Positions 21,270-30,235 of a DNA stretch of 64,000 nucleotides are shown one piece after another. Positions within the stretch are counted from its first letter, which is position 1, and each line of letters begins with the position of its first letter. Made by a program: the position numbers and the translations under genes. Source of the DNA: Planococcus beigongshangi (GTDB lineage: Bacteria; Bacillota; Bacilli; Bacillales_A; Planococcaceae). Location: NCBI RefSeq assembly GCF_016820495.1, contig NZ_JADHDU010000002.1, positions 310,001 through 374,000 of the forward strand. The letters run 5' to 3'. A model generated the notes under the pieces. That model saw nothing but the letters and a program-made list of their open reading frames with translations, was not told the DNA's origin and did not search any database.

Positions 21270-21520
21270 TAGAAGAATTGGGTTAATATGCCGCTTCGTC
21301 GCTTTGGACAAGCCTCCCGCAATAAGCCGAGAAGAGCACTCGTCTTATTGCTCCGGCCAGTCCGGCGGCGCTCCTTCGCTGGGATCCACTTCAAGAAATG
21401 AAACAAAACAGTGAAGACTCCTTGGAGAGCAAGCGTAGTAGTCGAATCCACTCGGGCGAAGGCCCGAGTTAGTTCGGCGAAAATCTTGGTAAGCGGTTAT
21501 TTAAGATTACTAATTTCATT
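21270..21520. repeat. Decayed copy of the 440-460 bp inverted-repeat element
   Basis: Fills the gap between hrcA and hemW. It matches the elements at 30.3 and 54.8 kb over CGCTTCGTCGCTTTGGAC, the AATAAGCCGAGAAGAGCACT / CTCGTCTTATTG hairpin and the CTCGGGCGAAGGCCCGAG hairpin (21451-21468). It lacks clear terminal repeats and the central module. Same orientation as the 54.8 kb copy. No gene is seen in it. Confidence 0.75.
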
Positions 21521-21534
21521 TTTAAAATTTAGCC

Positions 21535-22674
21535 TTAAGCCAGCAAAAATTGTTCGAAAATATTATTTCCGATAAAGCGGCCGTGTTTCGTCAGTTTCAC
21601 CCTGCCGTTTTCGATGACCAGGTTCCCACTGCTGATTTCTTTATCCAAAATGCTGCCGTAGACCTGTTCCATCGGGATGCCGAACTTGCCATTGAAGTGC
21701 TCCAGTGAAACTCCGGCCGTTTTGCGAAGCCCGAGGAACATCTCCTCTTCCATCTGCTCTTTCCTCGGAACTTCATGCGAAGACAGGATCGGACGCTCCC
21801 CATTTTCAAGCGGCTCCATATATTTTTTCAATGGGCCGTGGTTGGAATAGCGGATTCCTTTGACATATCCGTGAGCTCCAGCACCTGCTCCGATATATTC
21901 CACATTGTCCCAGTAAAGCAGATTATGGCGTGATTCAAACCCGGGGCGGGCAAAATTCGAAATTTCATATTGTGACAGCCCACGGCTTTCCATTTCGAGC
22001 ATCAATTTATCGTACATATCCGCTTCCAGGTCTTCCGTCACCGTATTCAATTTTCCTTTTGTCATAAGATTATAAAAGACTGTTTTCGGTTCGATGATAA
22101 GCGAATAGGCAGAGAAATGGGGCAGATCGAACAAAAACGCCTGCTCAAGTGTATCTTCCCATTGTGCCATCGTCTGGCCCGGCAAGCCGTACATCAAGTC
22201 AAAGCTTATATTCGTGAAGCCGACACGGCGCGCATCTTCCACCGCTTTTGCTACATCACCGTTGCTGTGCGTACGGCCAAGCCTTTTCAATAGGTCTTCA
22301 TCAAAGGATTGGACGCCCATGCTCAGGCGGTTGACGCCGCCATTGAATAGAACCTGCATTTTTTCAAAAGTTAATTCATCCGGATTGGCTTCGGATGTCC
22401 ACTCCAGATTGTCGGCCATCGGCACAAACTCGTGGATATAGCCAAGTAATTTTTCCAATTGACGCGGTTCAAGGGATGTCGGGGTGCCGCCGCCCAGAAA
22501 AATCGTTTCCAGCGGCTGATCCAGCGCTCCCTGTTCTTTCCAAAGGGCTAGCTCTTTGCCGAGTGAGTCGATATAGGCGTCAACCGGCTGATCTTTGAAG
22601 AACACTTTATTGAAATCACAGTAGAAGCAGATCTGATGGCAGAATGGAATATGGATATATAATCCTTTTACCAC
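21535..22674 (-). CDS. hemW: Heme chaperone HemW (radical SAM, HemN-like)
   Basis: Binds heme and delivers it to respiratory proteins. It is related to, but distinct from, coproporphyrinogen dehydrogenase HemN. 379 residues, with the 4Fe-4S motif C12-x3-C16-x2-C19 (CHQICFYCDF) lacking the fourth cysteine typical of true HemN; FLGGGTPTSL, GVQSFDEDLL and the C-terminal HemN domain follow. GTG start with GAGGAA upstream. It lies downstream of lepA, the normal Bacillales arrangement. Confidence 0.92.
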   Translation of the reverse strand: MVKGLYIHIPFCHQICFYCDFNKVFFKDQPVDAYIDSLGKELALWKEQGALDQPLETIFLGGGTPTSLEPRQLEKLLGYIHEFVPMADNLEWTSEANPDELTFEKMQVLFNGGVNRLSMGVQSFDEDLLKRLGRTHSNGDVAKAVEDARRVGFTNISFDLMYGLPGQTMAQWEDTLEQAFLFDLPHFSAYSLIIEPKTVFYNLMTKGKLNTVTEDLEADMYDKLMLEMESRGLSQYEISNFARPGFESRHNLLYWDNVEYIGAGAGAHGYVKGIRYSNHGPLKKYMEPLENGERPILSSHEVPRKEQMEEEMFLGLRKTAGVSLEHFNGKFGIPMEQVYGSILDKEISSGNLVIENGRVKLTKHGRFIGNNIFEQFLLA

Positions 22675-22696
22675 ATTTATTCCTCATTTCTAATAG

Positions 22697-22727
22697 GAAA
22701 AGGAGGCTGAAAAAACCTCGCCTCCTC
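22697..22727 (-). terminator. Possible terminator between lepA and hemW
   Basis: AGGAGGC / GCCTCCT stem with a 12-base loop followed by TTTTCC on the minus strand, just after the lepA stop. The short stem suggests partial termination. Confidence 0.55.
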
Positions 22728-22734
22728 CTGTCGT

Positions 22735-24564
22735 TTATTTTGATTGATCGTCCATTTTCAGAATCGCCATGAACGCTTCCTGTGGAACTTCCACGGAACC
22801 GACTTGCTTCATGCGTTTCTTACCTTCTTTTTGCTTGTCCAAAAGTTTGCGTTTACGGGAAATATCGCCGCCGTAACATTTAGCGAGCACGTTTTTGCGC
22901 ATTGCGCTGATTGTCTGGCGTGCAACGATTTTCTGGCCGATCGCTGCTTGGATCGGCACTTCGAATTGCTGTCTTGGAATAAGTGTTTTCAGTTTATCGA
23001 CGATGACCTTGCCCCGTTCATAGGCGAAATCACGGTGAACGATGAAGCTCAGAGCATCGACCTGCTCCGAGTTCAAGAGGATATCCATTTTCACCAATTT
23101 GGATTCTTTATAGCCGATCAACTCATAATCGAAAGATGCATATCCCTTCGTACCGGATTTCAACTGGTCAAAGAAATCATAGACGATTTCCGCAAGTGGC
23201 AATTCGTAGATGATGCTGACACGTGAATTATCGATGTAATCCATCGTCATGAAGTTTCCGCGTTTTTTCTGGCAGATTTCCATAACTGCGCCGACATAAT
23301 CATTCGGCACCATCACCGTAGCTTTCACGTATGGCTCCTCGACATTATCGATTTTCTGCGGATCCGGCATCATCGCCGGATTGTCGATCTTCAGGATTTC
23401 CCCATCCGTCATGTGCACATTATAGATAACGCTCGGTGCTGTCGTGATCAGGTCGATATTGAATTCACGTTCAATCCGTTCCTGGATGATCTCCATATGC
23501 AGCAGGCCGAGGAAACCGCAACGGTAACCGAAGCCGAGTGCCTGCGAAGATTCAGGTTCGAATTGCAGTGCAGCGTCATTCAATTCAAGTTTTTCAAGCG
23601 CATCGCGCAAATCATTGTATTTCGATGTATCAATCGGATAAAGTCCGCAATAGACCATCGGGTTCATACGTCGGTAACCGGGCAATGCTTCAGCAGCCGG
23701 ATTTCTAGAGTGCGTGATCGTATCGCCGACCGGTGCGTCGCCGACATTTTTAATGGCGGCCGTCAAATACCCTACGTCGCCGACTGTCAATTCATCACGA
23801 AGAGTCGCACGCGGTGTGAACACACCCGCTTCAATAACTTCGAACTCTTTATCGCTCGACATCATTTTAATTTTGTCGCCTGGCTTAACTGTTCCTTCCA
23901 TAATACGGATGTATGACACAATTCCGCGGTAAGGATCATACAGCGAATCAAAAATCATCGCTTTCAGCGGTGCACTCGGGTCACCTGTTGGAGCCGGAAC
24001 TTTTTCAACAATCTGTTCGAGTATTTCTTCGATGCCGATGCCGGCTTTAGCAGAGGCCAGAACCGCTTCTGATGCATCTAGGCCGATAACGTCTTCCACT
24101 TCCTGCCGAACCCGTTCAGGATCCGCTGCCGGCAAGTCGATTTTATTGATGACCGGCAGGATTTCAAGGTCGTTGTCGAGCGCCAGATAGACGTTCGCTA
24201 GCGTCTGGGCTTCGATGCCTTGCGCAGCATCGACGACCAGGATGGCGCCTTCACAGGCAGCAAGGCTACGGGATACTTCATAAGTGAAATCGACATGTCC
24301 CGGCGTGTCGATCAGATGCATAATATACGTTTCGCCGTCCTTGGCAGTATAATTCAGCTGTACAGCGTTCAATTTGATGGTGATGCCGCGTTCCCGTTCC
24401 AAATCCATGGAATCGAGCAATTGTGCTTTCATTTCCCGTGAAGTCAGGGCATTTGTGCGTTCTAATATGCGGTCGGCAAGCGTAGATTTCCCATGGTCGA
24501 TATGGGCGATAATGGAAAAGTTACGGATTTTGCTTTGACGCGCGAGTCTCTGTTCTTGGTTCAT
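22735..24564 (-). CDS. lepA: Elongation factor 4 (LepA), ribosome-associated GTPase
   Basis: Translational GTPase that acts in ribosome biogenesis/back-translocation. 609 residues from ATG 24564, with GGAG eight bases upstream; an in-frame GTG nine bases earlier is less well placed. G1 [11 protein letters not shown]2 RERGITIK, G3 DTPGHVDF, G4 [16 protein letters not shown]-like domains and the LepA-specific C-terminus ([20 protein letters not shown]). In B. subtilis gpr and spoIIP lie between rpsT and lepA; here rpsT is next, divergent. Confidence 0.98.
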   Translation of the reverse strand: MNQEQRLARQSKIRNFSIIAHIDHGKSTLADRILERTNALTSREMKAQLLDSMDLERERGITIKLNAVQLNYTAKDGETYIMHLIDTPGHVDFTYEVSRSLAACEGAILVVDAAQGIEAQTLANVYLALDNDLEILPVINKIDLPAADPERVRQEVEDVIGLDASEAVLASAKAGIGIEEILEQIVEKVPAPTGDPSAPLKAMIFDSLYDPYRGIVSYIRIMEGTVKPGDKIKMMSSDKEFEVIEAGVFTPRATLRDELTVGDVGYLTAAIKNVGDAPVGDTITHSRNPAAEALPGYRRMNPMVYCGLYPIDTSKYNDLRDALEKLELNDAALQFEPESSQALGFGYRCGFLGLLHMEIIQERIEREFNIDLITTAPSVIYNVHMTDGEILKIDNPAMMPDPQKIDNVEEPYVKATVMVPNDYVGAVMEICQKKRGNFMTMDYIDNSRVSIIYELPLAEIVYDFFDQLKSGTKGYASFDYELIGYKESKLVKMDILLNSEQVDALSFIVHRDFAYERGKVIVDKLKTLIPRQQFEVPIQAAIGQKIVARQTISAMRKNVLAKCYGGDISRKRKLLDKQKEGKKRMKQVGSVEVPQEAFMAILKMDDQSK

Positions 24565-24593
24565 GGTCCACACTCCTATACAAACTACTATGA

Positions 24594-24622
24594 ATTATAG
24601 CAGTCCGGAGGCCATTGGGCAA
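24594..24622 (-). promoter_or_regulatory. Sigma-A promoter of lepA
   Basis: TTGCCC (24622-24617), 17 bp, TATAAT (24599-24594) with an extended TGc on the minus strand. Confidence 0.75.
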
Positions 24623-24676
24623 TGAATGCAGTGGAATCTATTTTACTGTCAAGGCAAACTTCTTTGCACGTTTCTA

Positions 24677-24705
24677 TTGCATTCTTCTCACTGGTTTGAT
24701 AAAAT
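24677..24705 (+). promoter_or_regulatory. Sigma-A promoter of rpsT
   Basis: TTGCAT (24677-24682), 17 bp, TAAAAT (24700-24705) with an extended TGa. Divergent from the lepA promoter about 55 bp away. Confidence 0.8.
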
Positions 24706-24734
24706 AACTCATGTTGTATAGAGACATACAAGAG

Positions 24735-24756
24735 TTGAGATGATCACATCTCTTTT
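24735..24756 (+). promoter_or_regulatory. Hairpin with U-run in the rpsT leader
   Basis: GAGATG-ATCA-CATCTC followed by TTTTCC, between promoter and ribosome site. It could be a weak attenuator or an S20-sensing leader structure; this is inferred from position only. Confidence 0.4.
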
Positions 24757-24781
24757 CCTAATTGTCTAGGAGGTGAAATAT

Positions 24782-25030
24782 ATGCCAAACATTAAATCTG
24801 CTATCAAACGTGTGAGAACTAATGAATCTAAAAACGCTCAAAACACGCAAGCTAAATCAGCAATGCGTTCTTCTGTGAAAAAAGCTGAACAGGCTTTGAC
24901 TAACAAAGACGAAAACGCTAGCGCTTCAGTTAAAGCTGCGATTAAACAAGTTGAAAAAGCTGCTTCAAAAGGCTTGATCCACAAAAATACTGCAGCCCGC
25001 AAAAAATCTCGCTTGATGAAACAGGCGTAA
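24782..25030 (+). CDS. rpsT: 30S ribosomal protein S20
   Basis: Binds 16S rRNA early in 30S assembly. 82 residues from ATG 24782 with AGGAGGTGA upstream; the in-frame ATG three codons earlier overlaps that site. MPNIKSAIKRVRTNE, the Lys/Ala-rich helices and KGLIHKNTAARKKSRL are typical. Codon use is strongly biased, as for a highly expressed gene. Confidence 0.97.
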   Translation: MPNIKSAIKRVRTNESKNAQNTQAKSAMRSSVKKAEQALTNKDENASASVKAAIKQVEKAASKGLIHKNTAARKKSRLMKQA

Positions 25031-25037
25031 TAACGCT

Positions 25038-25073
25038 GAAAGCCGGTTCCTTTAAAAGGAGCCGGCTTTTTTT
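25038..25073 (+). terminator. Terminator of rpsT
   Basis: AAAGCCGGTTCC / GGAGCCGGCTTT stem followed by TTTTTTTC directly after the gene. holA ends convergently 25 bp further on. Confidence 0.9.
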
Positions 25074-25097
25074 CATTTTCTGTGGAAATAGCTTCGG

Positions 25098-26117
25098 TCA
25101 ATTCTTCACGGCGCGTTTCATCAGGAAGAACTCCAGTACCCGTCCGCGGTTGCCGCTGACGGTTTTCAGCTGAAGGTCGATATCAGCCAGATCGCCAAGG
25201 ACTTCCAGCAGACGCTTCTCCGATAAGGTCTGGCGCCTTTCAACAAGGAGTTTCACGCGATACGGATGCGCTTTTAATTGTTTTGAAATCTGCTGCGCAT
25301 GATAGCCTTTTTTCTGCAGGTAATAGACGTGGATCATGAAACGGATCTGTGATGCCAGAAGAGCGGCGAGCGCCACCGGCTCTTCCTTTTGCCGGAGCAG
25401 GTCGTAATAGACGCTGAGCGCTTCCGTTATATCGCCGTCAAGATATGCCTGGAGCATCTTGAAGGCATCCTGTTCCAGCGTGCGGGCCGTCATTTCTTCC
25501 ACGAGCTGTTCCGTGATCTCCCCTTCAGCGCCGAGGTAAAGCGACATCTTTTCAAGTTCGGAAGACAATAATGTCAGATTGGTGCCCGCCATTTCAACAA
25601 GTTTGCGGACAGCTCCGCGGCTGATGTCCTTGCCGTAAGTTTTCGCTTCCTGCGAAAGCCAAGATTCCAGGTCATTCGCCTGCAGCGCTTTCGCTTCCAC
25701 AACCACCGCATGCTGCTTCATGAGTTTCACTACTTTTTTCCGTTCATCCAATTTTTCATAAGGTGCAACAAATATGGTCACCGAACTGGACGGCGGATTT
25801 TGCAGCCATGCTTCCAGAATTTTCATATCGTGGTTGATCTTTTCCTTGCCGCGTTCTGCCGCTTTCAGGAATGAAGCATTTTTGGCGATGATGAGTTTCC
25901 TGTCACTGAAAAAAGGGAAAGTGTCCGCTTCGTCGATGACGTGATCGACCGGCACTTCCTCCAGATCAAAAAAGGTTAGTTCGAGCTCGCCGTCGTGCGT
26001 CATACTGGATTTCAATAAATCCAATGTCTTTTCAATAAAATAACTTTCAGTGCCTATTAGAAGATAGACAGGGTCGATTTGGCCGCTGCGTATCGATTTC
26101 CAGATTGAAGTGATCAT
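25098..26117 (-). CDS. holA: DNA polymerase III subunit delta (HolA, YqeN)
   Basis: Opens the sliding clamp within the clamp loader. 339 residues from ATG 26117, with AGGAGG nine bases upstream; the longer in-frame start covers that site. Family motifs: VYLLIGTESYFIEK, FPFFSDRKLIIAKN and the C-terminal collar region ending ALLASQIRFMIHVYYLQKKG and HPYRVKLLVERR. It follows comEC in Bacillales; here yqzM and a repeat intervene. Confidence 0.94.
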   Translation of the reverse strand: MITSIWKSIRSGQIDPVYLLIGTESYFIEKTLDLLKSSMTHDGELELTFFDLEEVPVDHVIDEADTFPFFSDRKLIIAKNASFLKAAERGKEKINHDMKILEAWLQNPPSSSVTIFVAPYEKLDERKKVVKLMKQHAVVVEAKALQANDLESWLSQEAKTYGKDISRGAVRKLVEMAGTNLTLLSSELEKMSLYLGAEGEITEQLVEEMTARTLEQDAFKMLQAYLDGDITEALSVYYDLLRQKEEPVALAALLASQIRFMIHVYYLQKKGYHAQQISKQLKAHPYRVKLLVERRQTLSEKRLLEVLGDLADIDLQLKTVSGNRGRVLEFFLMKRAVKN

Positions 26118-26144
26118 TTTCCCGCCTCCTTCTTCTCCCATATT

Positions 26145-26270
26145 GAGGGTCAGTATAACCCCCGCTTCTCAAATTGGGAGGTCGACTGACCCTTAAAAAC
26201 CGGATTGGATCATCTAGCATTTAGTGCGGATTTATGAAAATCCCAATAAATGAAGTTTCTCTTTATACTA
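26145..26270. repeat. Two-hairpin interspersed repeat, copy A
   Basis: First hairpin GGGTCAGT...ACTGACCC (26147-26192), then AAAAACCGGATTGGATCA, then a second hairpin CATTTA...TAAATG (26218-26252) with an inner GGATT/AATCC, ending GAAGTTTCTCTTTAT. Same order, spacing and orientation as copy B at 48.7 kb, with paired changes in the stems. The rest of the 260 bp gap holds the yqzM promoter region. Confidence 0.75.
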
Positions 26271-26401
26271 TATCGGATTTTTACCGTTTATGGAATTTGT
26301 CTTTTCTGTGACGTGTTTTTAATTCCGCTGCTTAAATAAAGTTCAATGTGGATTTTTGAGGTGCAGTAGCTTATAATTAGAGGGAATTAGGAGGGATAGC
26401 C

Positions 26402-26536
26402 ATGAATGAATTTGAAAATAATGTACAATCGAAGCGTAACGACGCAATCGATGCCGGTATGGGATTTGTCGTATCGTTCGTATTTTTCGCAGCTATCTTT
26501 ATCATCGCTGCAGTCGTACAATACGTAGCACTGTAA
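26402..26536 (+). CDS. yqzM: YqzM family small membrane protein
   Basis: 44 residues: MNEFENNVQSKRNDAIDAG, then one hydrophobic helix (about 20-41, FVVSFVFFAAIFIIAAVV). This matches the 44-residue B. subtilis YqzM, also encoded opposite to comEC/holA. Function is unknown; a single-pass membrane protein with its N-terminus probably in the cytoplasm. ATG with TAGGAGGG upstream and its own terminator. Confidence 0.88.
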   Translation: MNEFENNVQSKRNDAIDAGMGFVVSFVFFAAIFIIAAVVQYVAL

Positions 26537-26543
26537 TTTCAAG

Positions 26544-26579
26544 AAAGGTTCCGGCTGATAAATGGCCGGAACCTTTTTT
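26544..26579 (+). terminator. Terminator of yqzM, convergent with comEC
   Basis: AAGGTTCCGGC / GCCGGAACCTT stem with a nine-base loop and TTTTTTC. The comEC stop codon abuts its end; on the other strand the run is only TTTCTT, so it mainly serves yqzM. Confidence 0.9.
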
Positions 26580-28774
26580 CATTTCATCGGCAGGACCGAG
26601 TAGGTTCCATTGCGGAAAACGATTTCGATGCTGCCTTGTTCCGCTGTGTTCATCGTCGGTAACTCCAGCTGCCCGAATCTTTCAATGACTTCCTCTGCCG
26701 GGTGCCCATACCGATTCTCCTTGCCGGCCGAAAAAATAGACAGTTCAGGATTCAGCTGCGCAAGGAAATTTTCACCGCTCGAAGTTTTGCTGCCGTGATG
26801 TCCGACTTTTAAAATCGTCGTCCCAGCCAACAGCTCTCCGTACTCCCTTAAAACTGCCTCTTCCCCGTCCACTTCCAAATCTCCGGTAAACAGGATCTTG
26901 AACCCTTCATGCTCCACCATTAAAACCAGCGAGTCATTATTGCCGTCATAAGTGCCGTCTGCCGGACTTAAATACGTAAACAGCGTATCCCCTTTCTGCC
27001 AGGTGCTGCCACGCCCCGGCAAGCGGATGACCGCATCCTCCAGCTCCTTCCCCAGTTCCATGATCAAATCGGTTGTTTGCGATCCCGGCGTCATATGGAT
27101 TTCCGCCACACGGAACAGCTCCAGAATTTCATCTGCCCCTTCAGCATGATCTGCATCCGGATGAGACAGAATCAGCGCATCAATCGATGAGATTCCGTTC
27201 CCATGTAAATAGGGGGCCACGACCTGCCGTCCCACTTCAAAAGGACGGCTCCTGTCGCTGAAGCCTTCTTTACTGAACCGCAATACGCCACCGGTATCGA
27301 CCAGGTAAACACCTCGCCTGTACGGCAATTCCACCAGCGCACTGTCACCCTGGCCGACATCGATGAAAGTGACACGCAGCGCTCCATCAAAATAGGGAAC
27401 GAGTGTGAAAACGATGGCAGGCATAACGCCTAGCCCCAATTTCCACCAGCGAAAACCTTTTTCGCTCAGACTATAGAACAAAAGAATTCCGATGATCATC
27501 ATACACATGAAGAAAGCATCCGGTTTTCCGGGTATCCACATTTGATGGGGCCATTCTGCAAGCCAGTCGGTCCATCGTCCGATAAAGTTTCTGAACGGCT
27601 CATAAAAATGAAACAGGAAATCCGCCGCGGGTGGAAATACAAAAGTCAGGAACAGAAAAACCAGATTTGCCGGAAGTATGATAAGCGTATAGACCGGTAC
27701 GAACAAGCTGTTTACAGCAAAAGAAGACAATGACAAACTGTAGAAATGAAAGAGCAGCAGCGGATAAAGGGTAAATTGCGAGATAAACGTGATCATCAAC
27801 CCGATTTTGACTGGCGACGTTTCCTTCTCCAGCAATTTCATTGAATAGATAATACCGAAACTCGCCCCATACGAAAGCTGAAAACCGATTTTATAGAGGG
27901 TATACGGCTCCAAAAACAGGAACAGGATAAAACTCAGCAATAGAATATTGGCTATCGGGATGCGCGTTCCCATCAACTTTAAAATGAGGACGGCCGATGT
28001 CATGCTGACTGCCCGCCAGACAGAAGGCGCACCTCCTGCCAGCAAGGCATAAAGAGGAAGGACCGCCAGCAGAATAAACATGGCATGGTGTTTCCGGATT
28101 CCGATCCTCAGCATCATAAAATACAGCAGCGCTGAAATGATTCCGATATGCAGGCCGGAAATCGCAAATAGATGGGAAATCCCTAATGTCTGCTGAATCC
28201 GCTGCTGCTCTGCAGTTAGCATTTCCCTTTCACCGATCAGCAAGGCCTCCGCCTCTGTACGCAGACTTTCCGGAAAATTCGAGCGGATATGCAGTTTGAG
28301 TTTGTCCCTCCTTTTGGACATGCCCGCTAAAAAGCCTTCCTGCGGCTCCATATAAACCAGCTGGCTGATCGAAAAAGCGGCCGAAGCATCATTGCTTTTC
28401 AAATAGGACGCCATATCGAAGGCAAATTCATGGGACGGTGTTTTCATTTCTTCAAATACACCGGTTATACTGAGCCGTGAATCCCCAATCCATTTTTCCT
28501 TTTGTGCTTTTTCTTCTGGATTTTGAAAGCGGTAATTGGCATAAACCAGGCCGCCGTCACTCAGCTCCATGAATCCCCGGAGTGTGTCTCCATCCACTTT
28601 AAAGCCATCTTTAAACACGGCCGTTCCTGTATAGCCATCCGAATAGGCCGGCATCTTTTCGTGCCTGTCATCTTGCAGGAAATAAAAAAGACCCGAAAAC
28701 AACAGCACGCCAATCATCAATTTGAAATCCTCTTTTTTCCAGGCCATCCATAAAAAAAGCAGCGCCATGAACAC
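26579..28774 (-). CDS. comEC: DNA uptake channel ComEC/Rec2
   Basis: Membrane channel that transports single-stranded DNA during natural transformation. 731 residues from GTG 28774. Residues 1-180 cover the first helices and the extracellular OB-like domain. The competence domain with many membrane helices spans about 190-470 (SHLFAISGLHIGI signature), and a metallo-beta-lactamase domain about 480-720 (FIDVGQGDSALVEL and LSHPDADHAEG). The start is uncertain: no ribosome site precedes it, and about 38 further in-frame codons upstream are open and hydrophobic. Last gene of comEA-comEB-comEC. Confidence 0.93.
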   Translation of the reverse strand: MFMALLFLWMAWKKEDFKLMIGVLLFSGLFYFLQDDRHEKMPAYSDGYTGTAVFKDGFKVDGDTLRGFMELSDGGLVYANYRFQNPEEKAQKEKWIGDSRLSITGVFEEMKTPSHEFAFDMASYLKSNDASAAFSISQLVYMEPQEGFLAGMSKRRDKLKLHIRSNFPESLRTEAEALLIGEREMLTAEQQRIQQTLGISHLFAISGLHIGIISALLYFMMLRIGIRKHHAMFILLAVLPLYALLAGGAPSVWRAVSMTSAVLILKLMGTRIPIANILLLSFILFLFLEPYTLYKIGFQLSYGASFGIIYSMKLLEKETSPVKIGLMITFISQFTLYPLLLFHFYSLSLSSFAVNSLFVPVYTLIILPANLVFLFLTFVFPPAADFLFHFYEPFRNFIGRWTDWLAEWPHQMWIPGKPDAFFMCMMIIGILLFYSLSEKGFRWWKLGLGVMPAIVFTLVPYFDGALRVTFIDVGQGDSALVELPYRRGVYLVDTGGVLRFSKEGFSDRSRPFEVGRQVVAPYLHGNGISSIDALILSHPDADHAEGADEILELFRVAEIHMTPGSQTTDLIMELGKELEDAVIRLPGRGSTWQKGDTLFTYLSPADGTYDGNNDSLVLMVEHEGFKILFTGDLEVDGEEAVLREYGELLAGTTILKVGHHGSKTSSGENFLAQLNPELSIFSAGKENRYGHPAEEVIERFGQLELPTMNTAEQGSIEIVFRNGTYSVLPMK

Positions 28775-28851
28775 AAGAGATTCCGGTGCATCATGCGCTA
28801 CTATCGTTGTAATTGCAGCCGCAGCTGCAAAATAAATGACGGTATTGCGGC

Positions 28852-29427
28852 TTAGACTGTTAGTTCTTCTCCGAATAATTCCTTCACCCGTTCATTGTAA
28901 TGGGCCAATTCCTCATCGCTGCCGCCTTTTTCCTTTAATTTTCCGATGAGCTCCATGTAAAGAGCCGCTTTTTCTATACTCAAAAAGTCGATTTGCCGCT
29001 CATCGAATAACACCTGCACGACTTCCACGCCTGCCTGCTCCAATAATTCGATGGCGTATTCATGGTTCCGGTAGTCTGCAGCATAGTAAAGCCGGGAAAT
29101 CCCTGCCTGAATGATCGATTTCGTACATTGAAGACACGGAAAATGGCTGACATATATATCTGCTCCGTTGACACTGACACCGTATTTCGAGCATTGAAGA
29201 AGTGCATTCATTTCCGCATGGATGGTACGGACACAATGTCCATCCACGACGTAGCATCCTTTATCGATGCAATGGTCTCCGCCGGAAATCGAACCGTTAT
29301 AGCCGCCTGCTATAATCCGGCGGTCGCGTACGATAGTCGCACCGACAGCAAGCCGGGTGCAGGTGCTTCGCAGTGCCAGCAAATGGCTTTGCGCCATGAA
29401 AAATTGATCCCAAGTTATTCGCTTCAT
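28852..29427 (-). CDS. comEB: dCMP deaminase ComEB
   Basis: Zinc-dependent deoxycytidylate deaminase; in the comE operon but not required for DNA uptake in B. subtilis. 191 residues. Zinc and catalytic residues H70 and E72 (HAEMNALL) and C98, C101 (PCLQC); GGYNGSISG is the nucleotide loop. ATG with GGGGGGC upstream. Confidence 0.94.
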   Translation of the reverse strand: MKRITWDQFFMAQSHLLALRSTCTRLAVGATIVRDRRIIAGGYNGSISGGDHCIDKGCYVVDGHCVRTIHAEMNALLQCSKYGVSVNGADIYVSHFPCLQCTKSIIQAGISRLYYAADYRNHEYAIELLEQAGVEVVQVLFDERQIDFLSIEKAALYMELIGKLKEKGGSDEELAHYNERVKELFGEELTV

Positions 29428-29490
29428 CTAATTGCCCCCCGCTTTTTACTGTTTGTTTCAGTTTAGCAGAGGTAAAAAGTTCGTCAACAT

Positions 29491-30180
29491 TCAGTTTATG
29501 GAAATCGCATCTTTCAGTTTTTCAAACGTCTTATCGCCTATTCCGGTAACGTCTTTCAGCGCTTCAATGGAAGCGAAGGGACCGTGCTCTTCCCGGTGTG
29601 CTATGATTGCCGCCGCTTTTGACGGACCGATGCCGGATAATGTGCTCAACCCCGCTTCATCCGCCAGATTGATATTGACCAGCTCACCGCCTGATGGGCT
29701 GGTCGCCTGCTGCGCCGCTGGTGCTTCGATAACAGGTGGGGCAGCGAGCGCTTCACCGGTTACCGGTACATAGACACTCATTTCATCTGTCAGCTTCATC
29801 GCCAGATTCAAAGACAGGGCATCAGCGTCGGGCAGAAGGCCGCCGGCAAGTTCAATCGCAGAGTGCAGCCGTGAATCCGCAGGCAATTCGAATACACCGG
29901 GTTTCACCACTTGTCCTTTGATCTCGACAAGAATATTTTCAGGTTCAGTTTGGGTTTCAGTTACTGGTTCGATTGGTAAGGTTGGAGTTTCACTCAGCTG
30001 TGGGGATTCAGCTTCTATAAGGTCAGTGGGCGCGGCCGTGATTTCTTCCGGCTCGCCGTGGGGAAATAAAAAATAAAGCGCCAGCATGATAATGACTGCA
30101 GCGGGGATCAGCAGCCTGCTGTATTTATTGTAAAACTGTTGGAGATTCAGTTCGCATCCCTCTTTCTGGGCGGGAAGCAA
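29491..30180 (-). CDS. comEA: Competence DNA receptor ComEA
   Basis: Membrane-anchored double-stranded DNA-binding protein that hands DNA to ComEC. Up to 229 residues: one N-terminal helix (about 23-38, LLIPAAVIIMLALYFLF), a Thr/Glu/Pro-rich linker, an SLBB domain (about 83-140, VEIKGQVVKPGVFELP), and two helix-hairpin-helix motifs at the C-terminus (LSTLSGIGPSKAAAIIA, VTGIGDKTFEKLKD). The drawn start, TTG 30180, has no ribosome site. A CTG at 30150 (giving MNLQQFYNKYSR) has GAGG eight bases upstream and fits the length of relatives better. Confidence 0.92.
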   Translation of the reverse strand: MLPAQKEGCELNLQQFYNKYSRLLIPAAVIIMLALYFLFPHGEPEEITAAPTDLIEAESPQLSETPTLPIEPVTETQTEPENILVEIKGQVVKPGVFELPADSRLHSAIELAGGLLPDADALSLNLAMKLTDEMSVYVPVTGEALAAPPVIEAPAAQQATSPSGGELVNINLADEAGLSTLSGIGPSKAAAIIAHREEHGPFASIEALKDVTGIGDKTFEKLKDAISIN

Positions 30181-30235
30181 TCAAATAGAAGCTGTCTGAA
30201 TTATACATTTAATCAATCCGGTTGTCTATTGGCCA

